DNA from: Fidelibacterota bacterium
GTDB lineage: Bacteria > Fidelibacterota > JAANXI01
Direction of reading: 5' to 3'
Assembly: GCA_018263365.1 (NCBI GenBank)
Contig: JAANXI010000106.1
Location: forward strand, 1-9,013
DNA: 9,013 nt
In this document: positions 1 to 7,409 of the stretch, one piece after another
How the letters are laid out: every line of letters begins with the position of its first letter
Numbering within the stretch: the stretch's first letter is position 1
Program-made: the position numbers and the translations under genes
The notes under the pieces: model-generated
Database searches by the model: none
The model's input: only the letters and a program-made list of their open reading frames with translations
What the model was told of the DNA's origin: nothing

Positions 1-265
1 CCGTGACAGCAGTCAGGATTTTTTCGAGCTGATGCCCTGAAAGCATCGACGGGGTTCCGCCACCGAAATAAATAGTTTTGATGGAGTCGTATTTGTCTGC
101 AGGTGGCGGCGCATTTTGAAATTCCCGGATGAGTGACTCGGTAAAGAGCGGAATCTGATTGTCCCGCCTGACCACGGAATAGAAATCACAATAGATGCAC
201 TTGACCTTACAAAACGGAATATGGAAATAAAGGCTGACCGGCTGTTTGGGGTTAGCGTTACTCAT
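1..265 (-). CDS. hemW: HemW-type radical SAM protein, N-terminal part (cut by window edge)
   Basis: Only the first 88 codons are present; the gene runs off the left edge. Reading from ATG at 265, the protein has the radical SAM cluster motif CKVKCIYC (Cys19, Cys23, Cys26) that binds a [4Fe-4S] cluster with S-adenosylmethionine, followed by the glycine-rich YFGGGTPS motif (66-73) of the HemN/HemW family. The residue two after the third Cys is Phe (CDF). True coproporphyrinogen dehydrogenase HemN usually has a fourth Cys there, so this fits HemW, a haem-binding chaperone-like protein that many databases mislabel as coproporphyrinogen III oxidase. It lies 42 nt after lepB on the same strand and is probably co-transcribed with it. 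No strong Shine-Dalgarno sequence is visible before the ATG. The HemW versus HemN call rests on the N-terminus alone. Confidence 0.9.
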   Translation of the reverse strand, partial: MSNANPKQPVSLYFHIPFCKVKCIYCDFYSVVRRDNQIPLFTESLIREFQNAPPPADKYDSIKTIYFGGGTPSMLSGHQLEKILTAVT

Positions 266-307
266 AAAAATTTCGGGAGACGTGCATGAGTAGTCACACG
301 GGATAAT

Positions 308-1207
308 CTACTCCACAAGATGACCAATCCGCCCCCAACGCACTTTTTCGAACAGTCGATAGAGCGGGACATTCTTATTCCACGAGAAATACGTAATTAT
401 CCCCTCTCCGAGGATGTTATCCGCAGGGACCGGCCCCCAATAGCGGCTGTCCCAGCTGTTATCGCGGTTGTCCCCCATCATAAAGTAGTAGTCCTGATCT
501 ACGACATAAGAATCAGTGGCATCGCCATCAATGTAGTATCGACCGTTTGAGTAGTAAAACTCGTGGCCATCCTGTTCTACTAAGTAGCGAATGAGTGCCG
601 TATTATCCTCCCCAAACCGGTACGTATCCCCTTCCGCGGGAACGTGAACCGGTCCGTAATTATCCTTATTACCGTAGCCAGGCGGAAAGATATTCGGCCC
701 CTGCCAGTGGTCCGGACGGACGTGGTTTGTGGTAAATTTTGTGCCATCCGCATTATTGAATCGTTTGTCGTCTACATAGAGCACCTTGTCACGCACTTCA
801 AGCGTTTGCCCTGGCAACGCCACGAGTCTTTTAATGTAATTCACCCGATCATCCAGCGGATACTGAAAAATGACGACATCTCCCTGCTCCGGCGCATCCA
901 ATGGCGGCGTCCGCCAATTGGGTACATGCAATCCGATCTTGGTGAACGGCACGCCCAGCCAGTCCGGGGTCCGCACGCCGTAAATAAATTTGTTGCCTAA
1001 AATAAAGTCCCCCACCATGATGGTATTTTCCATCGATCCAGTGGGTACCTGATACGCTTCGATAATAGTTGAACGAACAAACAGCGCGATAATAACGATG
1101 ATAACGATCGATTTAACTTCCCGGATAATCCGGTCTTTCCGGGATAAGGACTTAGCCGCTTTCGCGGCATCGGGCGTTTCAGTTGAGTGCTCTTTCTTTT
1201 TGCTCAA
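308..1207 (-). CDS. lepB: Signal peptidase I (leader peptidase)
   Basis: This membrane serine protease removes signal peptides from exported proteins on the outer face of the cytoplasmic membrane. From the TTG start at 1207 it is 299 aa; numbering here follows that start. A charged N-terminus precedes one hydrophobic segment (about 33-50), then box B PTGSMENT with the nucleophile Ser58, the box C-like GDVVIFQYP, box D YIKRLVALPG with the general base Lys126, and box E GDNRDNSWDSR (245-255). About 115 residues separate boxes D and E, an extra beta-domain typical of larger Gram-negative LepB proteins. I chose the TTG at 1207 because GAGAAGGA lies 7 nt upstream. A longer frame from TTG at 1246 has no such site and would overlap the upstream peptidase by 11 nt. 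It starts 28 nt after the P1 peptidase gene and is followed by hemW. Confidence 0.95.
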   Translation of the reverse strand: MSKKKEHSTETPDAAKAAKSLSRKDRIIREVKSIVIIVIIALFVRSTIIEAYQVPTGSMENTIMVGDFILGNKFIYGVRTPDWLGVPFTKIGLHVPNWRTPPLDAPEQGDVVIFQYPLDDRVNYIKRLVALPGQTLEVRDKVLYVDDKRFNNADGTKFTTNHVRPDHWQGPNIFPPGYGNKDNYGPVHVPAEGDTYRFGEDNTALIRYLVEQDGHEFYYSNGRYYIDGDATDSYVVDQDYYFMMGDNRDNSWDSRYWGPVPADNILGEGIITYFSWNKNVPLYRLFEKVRWGRIGHLVE

Positions 1208-1214
1208 GTGTCGT

Positions 1215-1222
1215 TCCTTCTC
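1215..1222 (-). promoter_or_regulatory. Shine-Dalgarno site that sets the lepB TTG start
   Basis: The minus strand reads GAGAAGGA followed by seven bases and then TTG-AGC-AAA. This is a near-consensus ribosome binding site at ideal spacing, and it favours the TTG at 1207 over the in-frame TTG at 1246. Confidence 0.7.
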
Positions 1223-1235
1223 GTTTTTTGAATTT

Positions 1236-2147
1236 TTATGATACAACGCCTGGTTCGTTTGAGAGTTCCACGGCGCGTAAGATACATTTCGCGGTTAATT
1301 CGGCGGCTAAGTGGCCTATGCCGTTCAATTCACCTTCGGTCTTTCCCAGCGATACCGTCACTGACAGGTCGCCGTCAAACATGGTATGCGCCGGATAAAT
1401 AACCCGCGCCAGTCCATCCTGTGCCATTTCGGAGACCTTGATGCATTGTTCCTTCGTCAATGTCGCATTCGTGGCGATGGCAACCAGTGTGGTGTTGGAT
1501 TGCCACAGTTCGGTGGGCTTATGATACAATACGGTCTCCTCGATATCCTCCCGGCCAACAATCCACGTATTCTTCCAAGGATTGTAAATACCTCCGAACG
1601 GATTCGCAACGAGCAATACCCCGACCTGGACGCCATCCGGCGTGGTGTCGCTCAAGGTCGCGACTCCGCCGCGTCGAGTCAACTCCGGGCCAAACATATT
1701 CCCGACCGTCGCCCCGGTACCCACGCCAACACTTCCCTCATCTATTGCGCCGTCTGTGGCATTTTCGCTTGCCTCATACGCCATTTCTTCGGACGGAATT
1801 ACCGGTTCATCTTCCGGGCTAATATCGTAGATAACCGCGCCGGGGACAATTGGAATTCTGGCATTCCCCGTATTGTAGCCGATGTCATGCTCCCGCAAAT
1901 AATCCTGAACACCTTTCACTGCCGGGAGCCCCAGCGCGCTGCCGCCTGTAAACAGCAAGCCGTCAATTTTCGGCACGAGCCTTACCGGTTTAAGCACTTC
2001 AATTTCCACCGTTCCGGTTGCCGATCCTCTGACATCGGCGCCTGCAACTGCGCCCTCTTCGAATAGCATTACCGTACAGCCGGTTTTGCCCTCCGCGTTC
2101 TTGGAATGTCCGACTTTGACTCCTGGGATGTCGGTGATCTGTCCCAT
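1236..2147 (-). CDS. P1 family (S58, DmpA-like) peptidase, 303 aa
   Basis: The protein belongs to the DmpA/BapA aminopeptidase superfamily, whose members cut themselves to expose an N-terminal Ser or Thr nucleophile and then act on N-terminal residues of short peptides, D-amino-acid or beta-peptides. Typical family blocks are visible: DIPGVKVGH (6-14), GCTVMLFEEG (23-32), ADVRGSATGT (37-46), LLFTGGSALGL (64-74), GVGTGATVGN (141-150) and NTTLVAIATNATLT (218-231). By alignment from memory with DmpA, where cleavage precedes a Ser, the self-cleavage site would be Asn218-Thr219, giving a Thr nucleophile. No signal peptide is seen, so it is probably cytoplasmic. The ATG at 2147 was chosen because the family-conserved N-terminus starts there; the frame stays open upstream to 2381 inside ggt but encodes nothing recognisable. 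The start lies one base after the ggt stop codon, suggesting translational coupling. The substrate cannot be told from sequence. Confidence 0.9.
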   Translation of the reverse strand: MGQITDIPGVKVGHSKNAEGKTGCTVMLFEEGAVAGADVRGSATGTVEIEVLKPVRLVPKIDGLLFTGGSALGLPAVKGVQDYLREHDIGYNTGNARIPIVPGAVIYDISPEDEPVIPSEEMAYEASENATDGAIDEGSVGVGTGATVGNMFGPELTRRGGVATLSDTTPDGVQVGVLLVANPFGGIYNPWKNTWIVGREDIEETVLYHKPTELWQSNTTLVAIATNATLTKEQCIKVSEMAQDGLARVIYPAHTMFDGDLSVTVSLGKTEGELNGIGHLAAELTAKCILRAVELSNEPGVVS

Positions 2148-2148
2148 G

Positions 2149-3882
2149 TTAATATCCCGCCGTTGTGCCCCCACGCCGCTGTATATCCGCCCCGGAATGA
2201 CGCGTTTTTGTTTTCGGAGCAATGTAAACGGAATTCGCTTCACCAATGGCACTTCTGACGTATAATCTGTGTCCGGCATGTTCAAGCAGTATTTGATCGT
2301 ATGGTGATATGGCTCCGGCCTCCATGAAAATGTAATCCGGCAGCCACTGGGAGTGGACGCGCGGTGCTGCCACTGCTTCACCGAGAGTCATCTGATGGTC
2401 AATCACATTCATGATGATCTGCGCAGTCGTCGTGATGATAGTCGAACCGCCGGGCGATCCCGTAATTAAAAACGGTTCACCGTCTTTGGCCACGATGGTC
2501 GGCGACATGGAACTCAACATTCGTTTTCCCGGAGCGATGGAATTCGCCTCTGCTCCGATCAGTCCGTACATATTCGGCACGCCGGGTTTGGCGCTGAAAT
2601 CGTCCATCTCGTTGTTCATCAGAAAACCAGCGCCCTCGATGGCGTATCCCGCACCATACGAACCGTTGAGTGTGGTCGTAACGGAGACCGCATTTCCCCT
2701 CCCATCGATCACCGAATAGTGGGTGGTTTCCTCGTGTTCAGCATACATCCTCAACGAATCCACTGTTTCCCAGGAGAGGTGGTCGACTTCACTGCTCGGT
2801 GTTGCCTCGTATGAGATCAGCGAACGAATATAACGGTAATAAATTTCGGAGGTCAGCACATCCACCGGCATATCCACGTAATCCGGGTCGCCCAGAAAAT
2901 AGTTGCGATCCGCGTACACGTGCCGTTCCGCTTCCGTCTTAAAATGGACGGTTTTAGCAGTGTTATGGCCCCACTTTGCAATCGGATACGGCTCAAGAAT
3001 CCCCAGAATGCTCGTCACTGCAATCCCACCGGAACTGGGCGGTGGCATGGAATAGACGTCATAACCCCGATATTTACCATGGACGACCTGACGCTCTTTG
3101 ACCTTGTAATTTTCCAAATCTTTATGCGTAATCAGTCCGTCCAGATTTTCCATGGTCCTGACGATATCATCGGCGATTGCTCCCCTATAAAATGCCTTCG
3201 GTCCCTTTTTCGCAATCAATTGCAGTGTATTGGCAAGCGCTGGTAGCTCGAGCCGATCGCCAGCCCGGAACGTATCCTGTTTTACATAATACTTTTTCGC
3301 CACCGGATCTTTGGCCAGATAGTCCCGGTGATAATTCAACGATCCCGCCAGCCGATCGCTAACGATAAATCCGTCTCTGGCAAGGTCGATAGCAGGTTGC
3401 ATCACCTCTTTACGTGACATCGTACCGTACTTTTCGAGTGCATACGACAAGCCGGCCACCACCCCTGGAACGCCGGAGGCCTTCGGTCCGACTCGACTCA
3501 GGTGAGTAATGACATTACCGGCCGAATCCTGATACATGGTTTTGGTAGCTTTACCCGGCGCCTCCTCCCGGTAATCGATAGCGGTCTTTGAGCCGTCATC
3601 CAAATGCAAAACCATAAATCCCCCACCGCCGATATTACCGGCCGCCGGATGCGTGACGGCCAAAGCATACCCAACAGCAACTGCCGCATCAATGGCATTG
3701 CCGCCCTCTTTCATAATTTGTACCCCAATGTCCGAAGCATATTGGGTGGACGAGGTTACCATCCCGTGTTCGGCAGTGATCTGGGTCGCGTGCTGGCTGG
3801 AAATCGCTGGTGCGTAGAAAAACCCAGCAATGAAAAGAACCAAAAGTAATTGCAGAGAGTTATCCCGAAAACGCGTTCTCAT
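2149..3882 (-). CDS. ggt: Gamma-glutamyltranspeptidase (glutathione hydrolase), secreted
   Basis: This 577-aa N-terminal-nucleophile hydrolase cleaves or transfers the gamma-glutamyl group of glutathione and related compounds, normally in the periplasm. It begins with a signal peptide: basic MRTRFR, a hydrophobic core at about 10-23, and a likely cleavage site near 26-30. The large-subunit part contains DYREEAPGKA with Arg105, the equivalent of the substrate-binding Arg. The self-cleavage site is ETTHYSV, so Thr386 becomes the catalytic N-terminus of the small subunit. After it come NNEMDDFSAKPGVPN (a lid-loop type segment as in E. coli), LSSMSPT (456-462) and GSPGG (475-479), and the chain ends in the usual TAGY. 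Length and motifs indicate an intact enzyme. Its ATG lies inside the end of the RNase HII-YraN gene (23-nt overlap), preceded by GTGAG, and its stop is one base from the P1 peptidase start. Confidence 0.96.
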   Translation of the reverse strand: MRTRFRDNSLQLLLVLFIAGFFYAPAISSQHATQITAEHGMVTSSTQYASDIGVQIMKEGGNAIDAAVAVGYALAVTHPAAGNIGGGGFMVLHLDDGSKTAIDYREEAPGKATKTMYQDSAGNVITHLSRVGPKASGVPGVVAGLSYALEKYGTMSRKEVMQPAIDLARDGFIVSDRLAGSLNYHRDYLAKDPVAKKYYVKQDTFRAGDRLELPALANTLQLIAKKGPKAFYRGAIADDIVRTMENLDGLITHKDLENYKVKERQVVHGKYRGYDVYSMPPPSSGGIAVTSILGILEPYPIAKWGHNTAKTVHFKTEAERHVYADRNYFLGDPDYVDMPVDVLTSEIYYRYIRSLISYEATPSSEVDHLSWETVDSLRMYAEHEETTHYSVIDGRGNAVSVTTTLNGSYGAGYAIEGAGFLMNNEMDDFSAKPGVPNMYGLIGAEANSIAPGKRMLSSMSPTIVAKDGEPFLITGSPGGSTIITTTAQIIMNVIDHQMTLGEAVAAPRVHSQWLPDYIFMEAGAISPYDQILLEHAGHRLYVRSAIGEANSVYIAPKTKTRHSGADIQRRGGTTAGY

Positions 3883-4831
3883 AGTATCTCACTTTAGTCA
3901 TGGAGTTTTGGACTTCGATGGCGGCCACATCAAACTGGCAGGCCATATCACGATATTCATCATGGTGATATAAAAAATGTTCGGCGGCCTCGTGAATACG
4001 ACGCTCCTTGTATTCATCAACCCACTCTTCCGGGACGCTAAAATCAGACGGTGAGGCCGTCTTCACCTCGATAAACCGGAGCGAACCGTTCAGCACCGCT
4101 ACCACATCCAGTTCAGATCCTTTTCCTGCGTGATAATTCCGCTGCACAATGCGCGCACCCTTTTTCCAGAGATGAAAACACGCATAATCTTCGCCCCATT
4201 TTCCGAGGGCCTTTTTTTCGCGTCGCAGTTTTGGCAGATGTTCCCTCACCCCGCCGAATGTCAGCCGGTGGACGGGAGTGGGGCCGTACTTTTCAATGGC
4301 TTCGAGATGCTGTTTCGTACCATAACCTTTATGCTTTGCGAACCCGTATCCCGGGAAAAACGGGTCGAGCTGCTGCATCAGATTATCTCTGGTGACTTTT
4401 GCAATGATAGATGCAGCGGCGATAGATAAACACCGTGAATCCCCTTTGGTAATCGCCTGAGCGGGATGTATGAATTCCGGCAGGTAACTTCCATCCACCA
4501 ATAAAAAATCCGGCGGACTCCTGAGTGCCCCGATAGCCTTCTTCATAGCCAACACCGTCGCCTGCAGGATATTCATTTTGTCGATATCCGATTGCTCCAC
4601 CACGCCGATGCCGAAGTCACAGTCGCTTTCGCGCAGCTGTTCGAACAGCAATTCCCGCTTCTTTACCGATAATTTTTTACTGTCAGTTAACCCTTCGGGA
4701 ATGTGCTTATTCAACACCACAGCGGAAGCCACCACCGGCCCGGCTAACGGGCCGCGTCCGGCTTCGTCGATTCCGGCAATGCGGGCATACCCTTTCTGGC
4801 GGAGATGCTGTTCGAATGGTTCTATCTTCAT
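3860..4831 (-). CDS. rnhB: RNase HII fused to a YraN/UPF0102 nuclease-like domain
   Basis: Two proteins that are usually separate are joined in 323 aa. Residues 1 to about 201 are a full RNase HII, which nicks RNA in RNA:DNA hybrids and removes single ribonucleotides from DNA: IDEAGRGPLAGPVV carries Asp22 and Glu23, LVDG carries Asp113, KGDSRCLSIAAASIIAKVTRD carries Asp131, and YGPTPVHRLTF ends the domain. Residues about 206-323 are a full-length YraN (PF02021, endonuclease-like fold): GKWGEDYA, GSELDVVAV with Asp242, RFIEVKT with Glu255 and Lys257, and the terminal CQFDVAAIE...YYENAF. These match the PD-(D/E)xK pattern, but YraN activity is not well established. There is almost no linker. 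rnhB and yraN are adjacent genes in many bacteria, which makes a fusion plausible. It starts 56 nt after comEC and overlaps ggt. No Shine-Dalgarno sequence is seen before the ATG. Confidence 0.95.
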   Translation of the reverse strand: MKIEPFEQHLRQKGYARIAGIDEAGRGPLAGPVVASAVVLNKHIPEGLTDSKKLSVKKRELLFEQLRESDCDFGIGVVEQSDIDKMNILQATVLAMKKAIGALRSPPDFLLVDGSYLPEFIHPAQAITKGDSRCLSIAAASIIAKVTRDNLMQQLDPFFPGYGFAKHKGYGTKQHLEAIEKYGPTPVHRLTFGGVREHLPKLRREKKALGKWGEDYACFHLWKKGARIVQRNYHAGKGSELDVVAVLNGSLRFIEVKTASPSDFSVPEEWVDEYKERRIHEAAEHFLYHHDEYRDMACQFDVAAIEVQNSMTKVRYYENAFSG

Positions 4832-4837
4832 AACTGG

Positions 4838-4864
4838 AAAAAGTATTTACGGGATGCCGTATAC
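4838..4864 (-). promoter_or_regulatory. Weak hairpin with T-run between comEC and rnhB (possible attenuator)
   Basis: On the minus strand, GTA-TACGG, a CATC loop, CCGTA, two unpaired A, and TAC form an 8-bp bulged stem, followed by a short C-free stretch running directly into TTTTT (4842-4838). It sits 6 nt before the rnhB start codon, where a ribosome binding site would be expected. It could be a leaky terminator or a translation-control hairpin. The stem is short and bulged, so it may also be chance. Confidence 0.3.
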
Positions 4865-4887
4865 TCAAGGGAAAAGACGGGGAATAC

Positions 4888-7248
4888 CTACTTATTCCGC
4901 CAGTGAATCCGACGCCATTTTTTTCCATCGGATTCGAATACAACCCCGCCTGTTTCCATCGTTAGCAGTGGCGAAATTCCTTGCTCGCGATATCGGTCAA
5001 GCACCTCAATCGAAGGATGATCAAATTTGTTATCCTGACCGACCGAGACCACCGCATATTTCGGGGCGATGGATTGAATCAACGGGAGAGTCGACGAGGT
5101 AATGCTGCCGTGGTGCGGCACTTTGAGTAAATCTGCTCTTAATAAAGTGTCGTAATGCAAAATGTGCGGATCGACTTCGTGCTCGATATCGCCGGTCCAG
5201 AGAATCGATGTGTTACCGTATTCCATTCTCTGCACAATAGAGTGATTGTTGATGTTTTCCGTGAGGTTTTGCGAAACCGGGAAGAAGGTTGTGAATCGCG
5301 TTCCCTGAATTAACGTATCGAATCCGGCTGTGATCTGCCGATATCGGGTACCCTGGGAGTCAGCTAGTACTTGTATTTCGTTCATGACCTGCGTGGAATA
5401 CTCGTGATGAGTATCCCAGATTTCTCTCACCGGGAAATGCCTGAGTATCCAGGGAAATCCGCCGACGTGATCGTTATGCGGGTGGGAAAGAATCGCTAGG
5501 TCCACGTCCGTAATTCCGTGGCGGCGCAAATACGGGCCAATCACATCCCTGCCTCGATCGCCGTGTGTGGTTCGAATTCCTGCATCCACGAGTACAGTCG
5601 TCTCCCTTGGCAGTTCGACGACTGCCGCATCTCCCTGTCCCACATCCAGAAATGTCACGCGGATGTTAAGTTCATCATTTGGAAAAAATATTAGCCAAAG
5701 ATTAACTCCAACAAGTCCGCCGTACACCGCCACCCGTTTGGTGATATCGAACTTCCAGGACAGCATTATAGCAATGGCGATGTAAAATAACAGGACGACC
5801 CCCCAGTGGTAATCCGGGATGTGCAGCGCTGCAAAACCTTGTTGCTCCAGTGCAGGCAACAACCTATTCATCCACCGGATAAGCAGATCCGGGAATTCAG
5901 CATATAAACCTCCGACCGGCGCCCAAATAAGCGATGTCAGAATTACGACAAACGAGGAAATCACAACCAGTCCGATAACCGGTATCACAATCAGATTGAC
6001 GAGAATCCCCCAAAGTGGAAGCATCCCGAAATGGTAGGTGGTAAGCGGGACGGTGCCGATGAATGCGGCAAACGAAACCAGGAGCAGTCCGCCGAAGTAC
6101 TGGACAGGTTTTGGCGTTTCAGCAATGGTAATGCCAATATTTTCCAGCCGTTCTTCAAGTTGTCCGTATATGAGAACAATGCTCAATACTGCCACAAACG
6201 AAAGTTGAAATCCCAATTGGAACAGTTGCCCGGGATTTATCAGTAGAATTATCACCGCTGCGAACCCCAGCAGGTTCAGGATATCATACCGTCTTTCGGA
6301 TGCCTCCGCAATCAGGAACACACCCGCCATAATCGATGCCCGGACCACCGATGGACGAAAATCGACCAGGGCTGCATAAAACGCCAGTCCAAGAACGGCG
6401 AACACCACCTGGTACTTGAATGACAGTCGAACTAATTGCGCCAACACCATCAGTATGAGCGTCACAAAGCCGACGTGCAGCCCGCTGACAGCCATCACAT
6501 GAATGATGCCCAGGGATGAATAGGTATCCACTAATTGTTTCTGTACCGCATCACGGTTCCCAAGAATCAAGGCGCCTGCAAAACTGGCTGATTCCGGCGA
6601 CATTGTACTATGCAAGATATCTGTGATTTGCTGCCGGGAAGACTGAACAAAATTCTTCCAGGCTCCCACTGAGCCATCTTTACTATGGAGATACCAGGGA
6701 TACTTGATATTAAACTGAAAGTACCGGTGATTTCTGGATTGATACGCCCGGTAATCGAACTCTCCGGGGTTTCTGGCCTGCGGATATCGGGAGAACGTGC
6801 CTAATCCGGTAAGTGTATCGCCGACAGTCGGGGCCGATGCGCCACGCGGAATCCAGACCTGGACCGGTTGAGCGGTTAACGGCTTTTCATAAAGTTTTAA
6901 GGGGATAGTTTGGCAATACGGTAAACCACTTGCAGTACTGTCGACATGACTGACAATGCCGGTGTACATTACTCGGGGCTCTCTATCTGCAAGATTTGAC
7001 AGAAGATTATTCGGGATAACAGTGGTCCCGACATACCGGAAACCTGCCAGACTCAATAACGCCAGAAACAGGAAGATGAAGTGTATGAGGATATCTGATT
7101 CACTCCGGATCAATATCCGGGCGCCCGGTATGATTGCCAGAACTGAAATACCAGTCAGAGCCCATACCGGCAATATCCTGGCGATGAGGATACCGATTAT
7201 GAGACAAAGAGCCCACCAAAGTAAAGGTCTGCGTCGATACCAATCCAC
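4888..7248 (-). CDS. comEC: ComEC/Rec2 competence protein (DNA-uptake channel)
   Basis: The 786-aa polytopic membrane protein is the family thought to carry single-stranded DNA across the inner membrane during transformation. N-terminal membrane segments (about 9-75) are followed by a DUF4131/OB-fold-type region (about 90-190). The Competence domain (about 220-500) contains GALILGNRD and the hallmark HVMAVSGLHVG (250-260), with many hydrophobic helices. A C-terminal metallo-beta-lactamase domain (about 528-775) contains LDVGQGDAAVVELP, HPHNDHVGG (His589, His591, Asp593, His594), WTGDIE (684-689), VPHHGS (710-715) and DHPS (743-746). It therefore has the full three-domain layout, and its metal ligands look intact. 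The start is GTG at 7248, preceded by CAGGTG 4 nt away; no nearby ATG competes. It appears to open the second transcription unit. No comEA, pilin or dprA gene is in the window, so competence itself is not shown. Confidence 0.96.
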   Translation of the reverse strand: MDWYRRRPLLWWALCLIIGILIARILPVWALTGISVLAIIPGARILIRSESDILIHFIFLFLALLSLAGFRYVGTTVIPNNLLSNLADREPRVMYTGIVSHVDSTASGLPYCQTIPLKLYEKPLTAQPVQVWIPRGASAPTVGDTLTGLGTFSRYPQARNPGEFDYRAYQSRNHRYFQFNIKYPWYLHSKDGSVGAWKNFVQSSRQQITDILHSTMSPESASFAGALILGNRDAVQKQLVDTYSSLGIIHVMAVSGLHVGFVTLILMVLAQLVRLSFKYQVVFAVLGLAFYAALVDFRPSVVRASIMAGVFLIAEASERRYDILNLLGFAAVIILLINPGQLFQLGFQLSFVAVLSIVLIYGQLEERLENIGITIAETPKPVQYFGGLLLVSFAAFIGTVPLTTYHFGMLPLWGILVNLIVIPVIGLVVISSFVVILTSLIWAPVGGLYAEFPDLLIRWMNRLLPALEQQGFAALHIPDYHWGVVLLFYIAIAIMLSWKFDITKRVAVYGGLVGVNLWLIFFPNDELNIRVTFLDVGQGDAAVVELPRETTVLVDAGIRTTHGDRGRDVIGPYLRRHGITDVDLAILSHPHNDHVGGFPWILRHFPVREIWDTHHEYSTQVMNEIQVLADSQGTRYRQITAGFDTLIQGTRFTTFFPVSQNLTENINNHSIVQRMEYGNTSILWTGDIEHEVDPHILHYDTLLRADLLKVPHHGSITSSTLPLIQSIAPKYAVVSVGQDNKFDHPSIEVLDRYREQGISPLLTMETGGVVFESDGKKWRRIHWRNK

Positions 7249-7277
7249 AAGGCACCTGATTGTTTCGGGTTACGAAA

Positions 7278-7307
7278 ATCTTAACAACGCTTACCGAACT
7301 GAATCAA
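7278..7307 (-). promoter_or_regulatory. Candidate promoter for the comEC unit
   Basis: On the minus strand TTGATT (7307-7302) and TAAGAT (7283-7278) lie 18 bases apart, in the only sizeable gap after the upstream terminator and about 30 nt before the comEC GTG. The match to the vegetative consensus is moderate (4 of 6 in each box). If the organism uses a Bacteroidetes-type promoter, this reading could be wrong. Confidence 0.3.
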
Positions 7308-7352
7308 TTGTACGAATTAAAGAACTCAGATAAAAGGAAATCGATGGGCACG

Positions 7353-7386
7353 AAAAAAAGCCGGCCCGCATAGTACGGACCGGCTT
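7353..7386 (-). terminator. Rho-independent terminator after the ferredoxin gene
   Basis: On the minus strand AAGCCGG and CCGGCTT form a perfect 7-bp outer stem. An inner CCG/CGG stem lies across one mismatch, with a 7-base loop. The 3' arm runs directly into a TTTTTTT tract. It starts 23 nt downstream of the ferredoxin stop codon and is correctly oriented to end the oxidoreductase-ferredoxin transcript. It separates that unit from comEC. Confidence 0.88.
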
Positions 7387-7409
7387 AGAAACACAAAAAT
7401 CAGAACGCG

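Noticed and set aside
1..265. Assignment as oxygen-independent coproporphyrinogen dehydrogenase HemN
   Set aside because: The motif is CxxxCxxCxF rather than the four-Cys pattern expected of HemN, so HemW is the better call.
1386..2066. Long plus-strand open frame of 226 codons
   Set aside because: It lies wholly opposite the conserved P1 peptidase, and its Cys- and Arg-rich translation has no recognisable domain. It is an antisense shadow.
2148..2381. In-frame upstream extension of the P1 peptidase (78 extra codons from 2381)
   Set aside because: It overlaps the conserved C-terminus of ggt, the translation resembles no P1 N-terminus, and the family-typical start lies at 2147 right after the ggt stop.
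4578..5102. Plus-strand open frame of 174 codons spanning the comEC/rnhB junction
   Set aside because: It is antisense to two well-supported genes, has low-complexity Ser/Arg/Pro-rich composition, and shows no ribosome binding site or domain.
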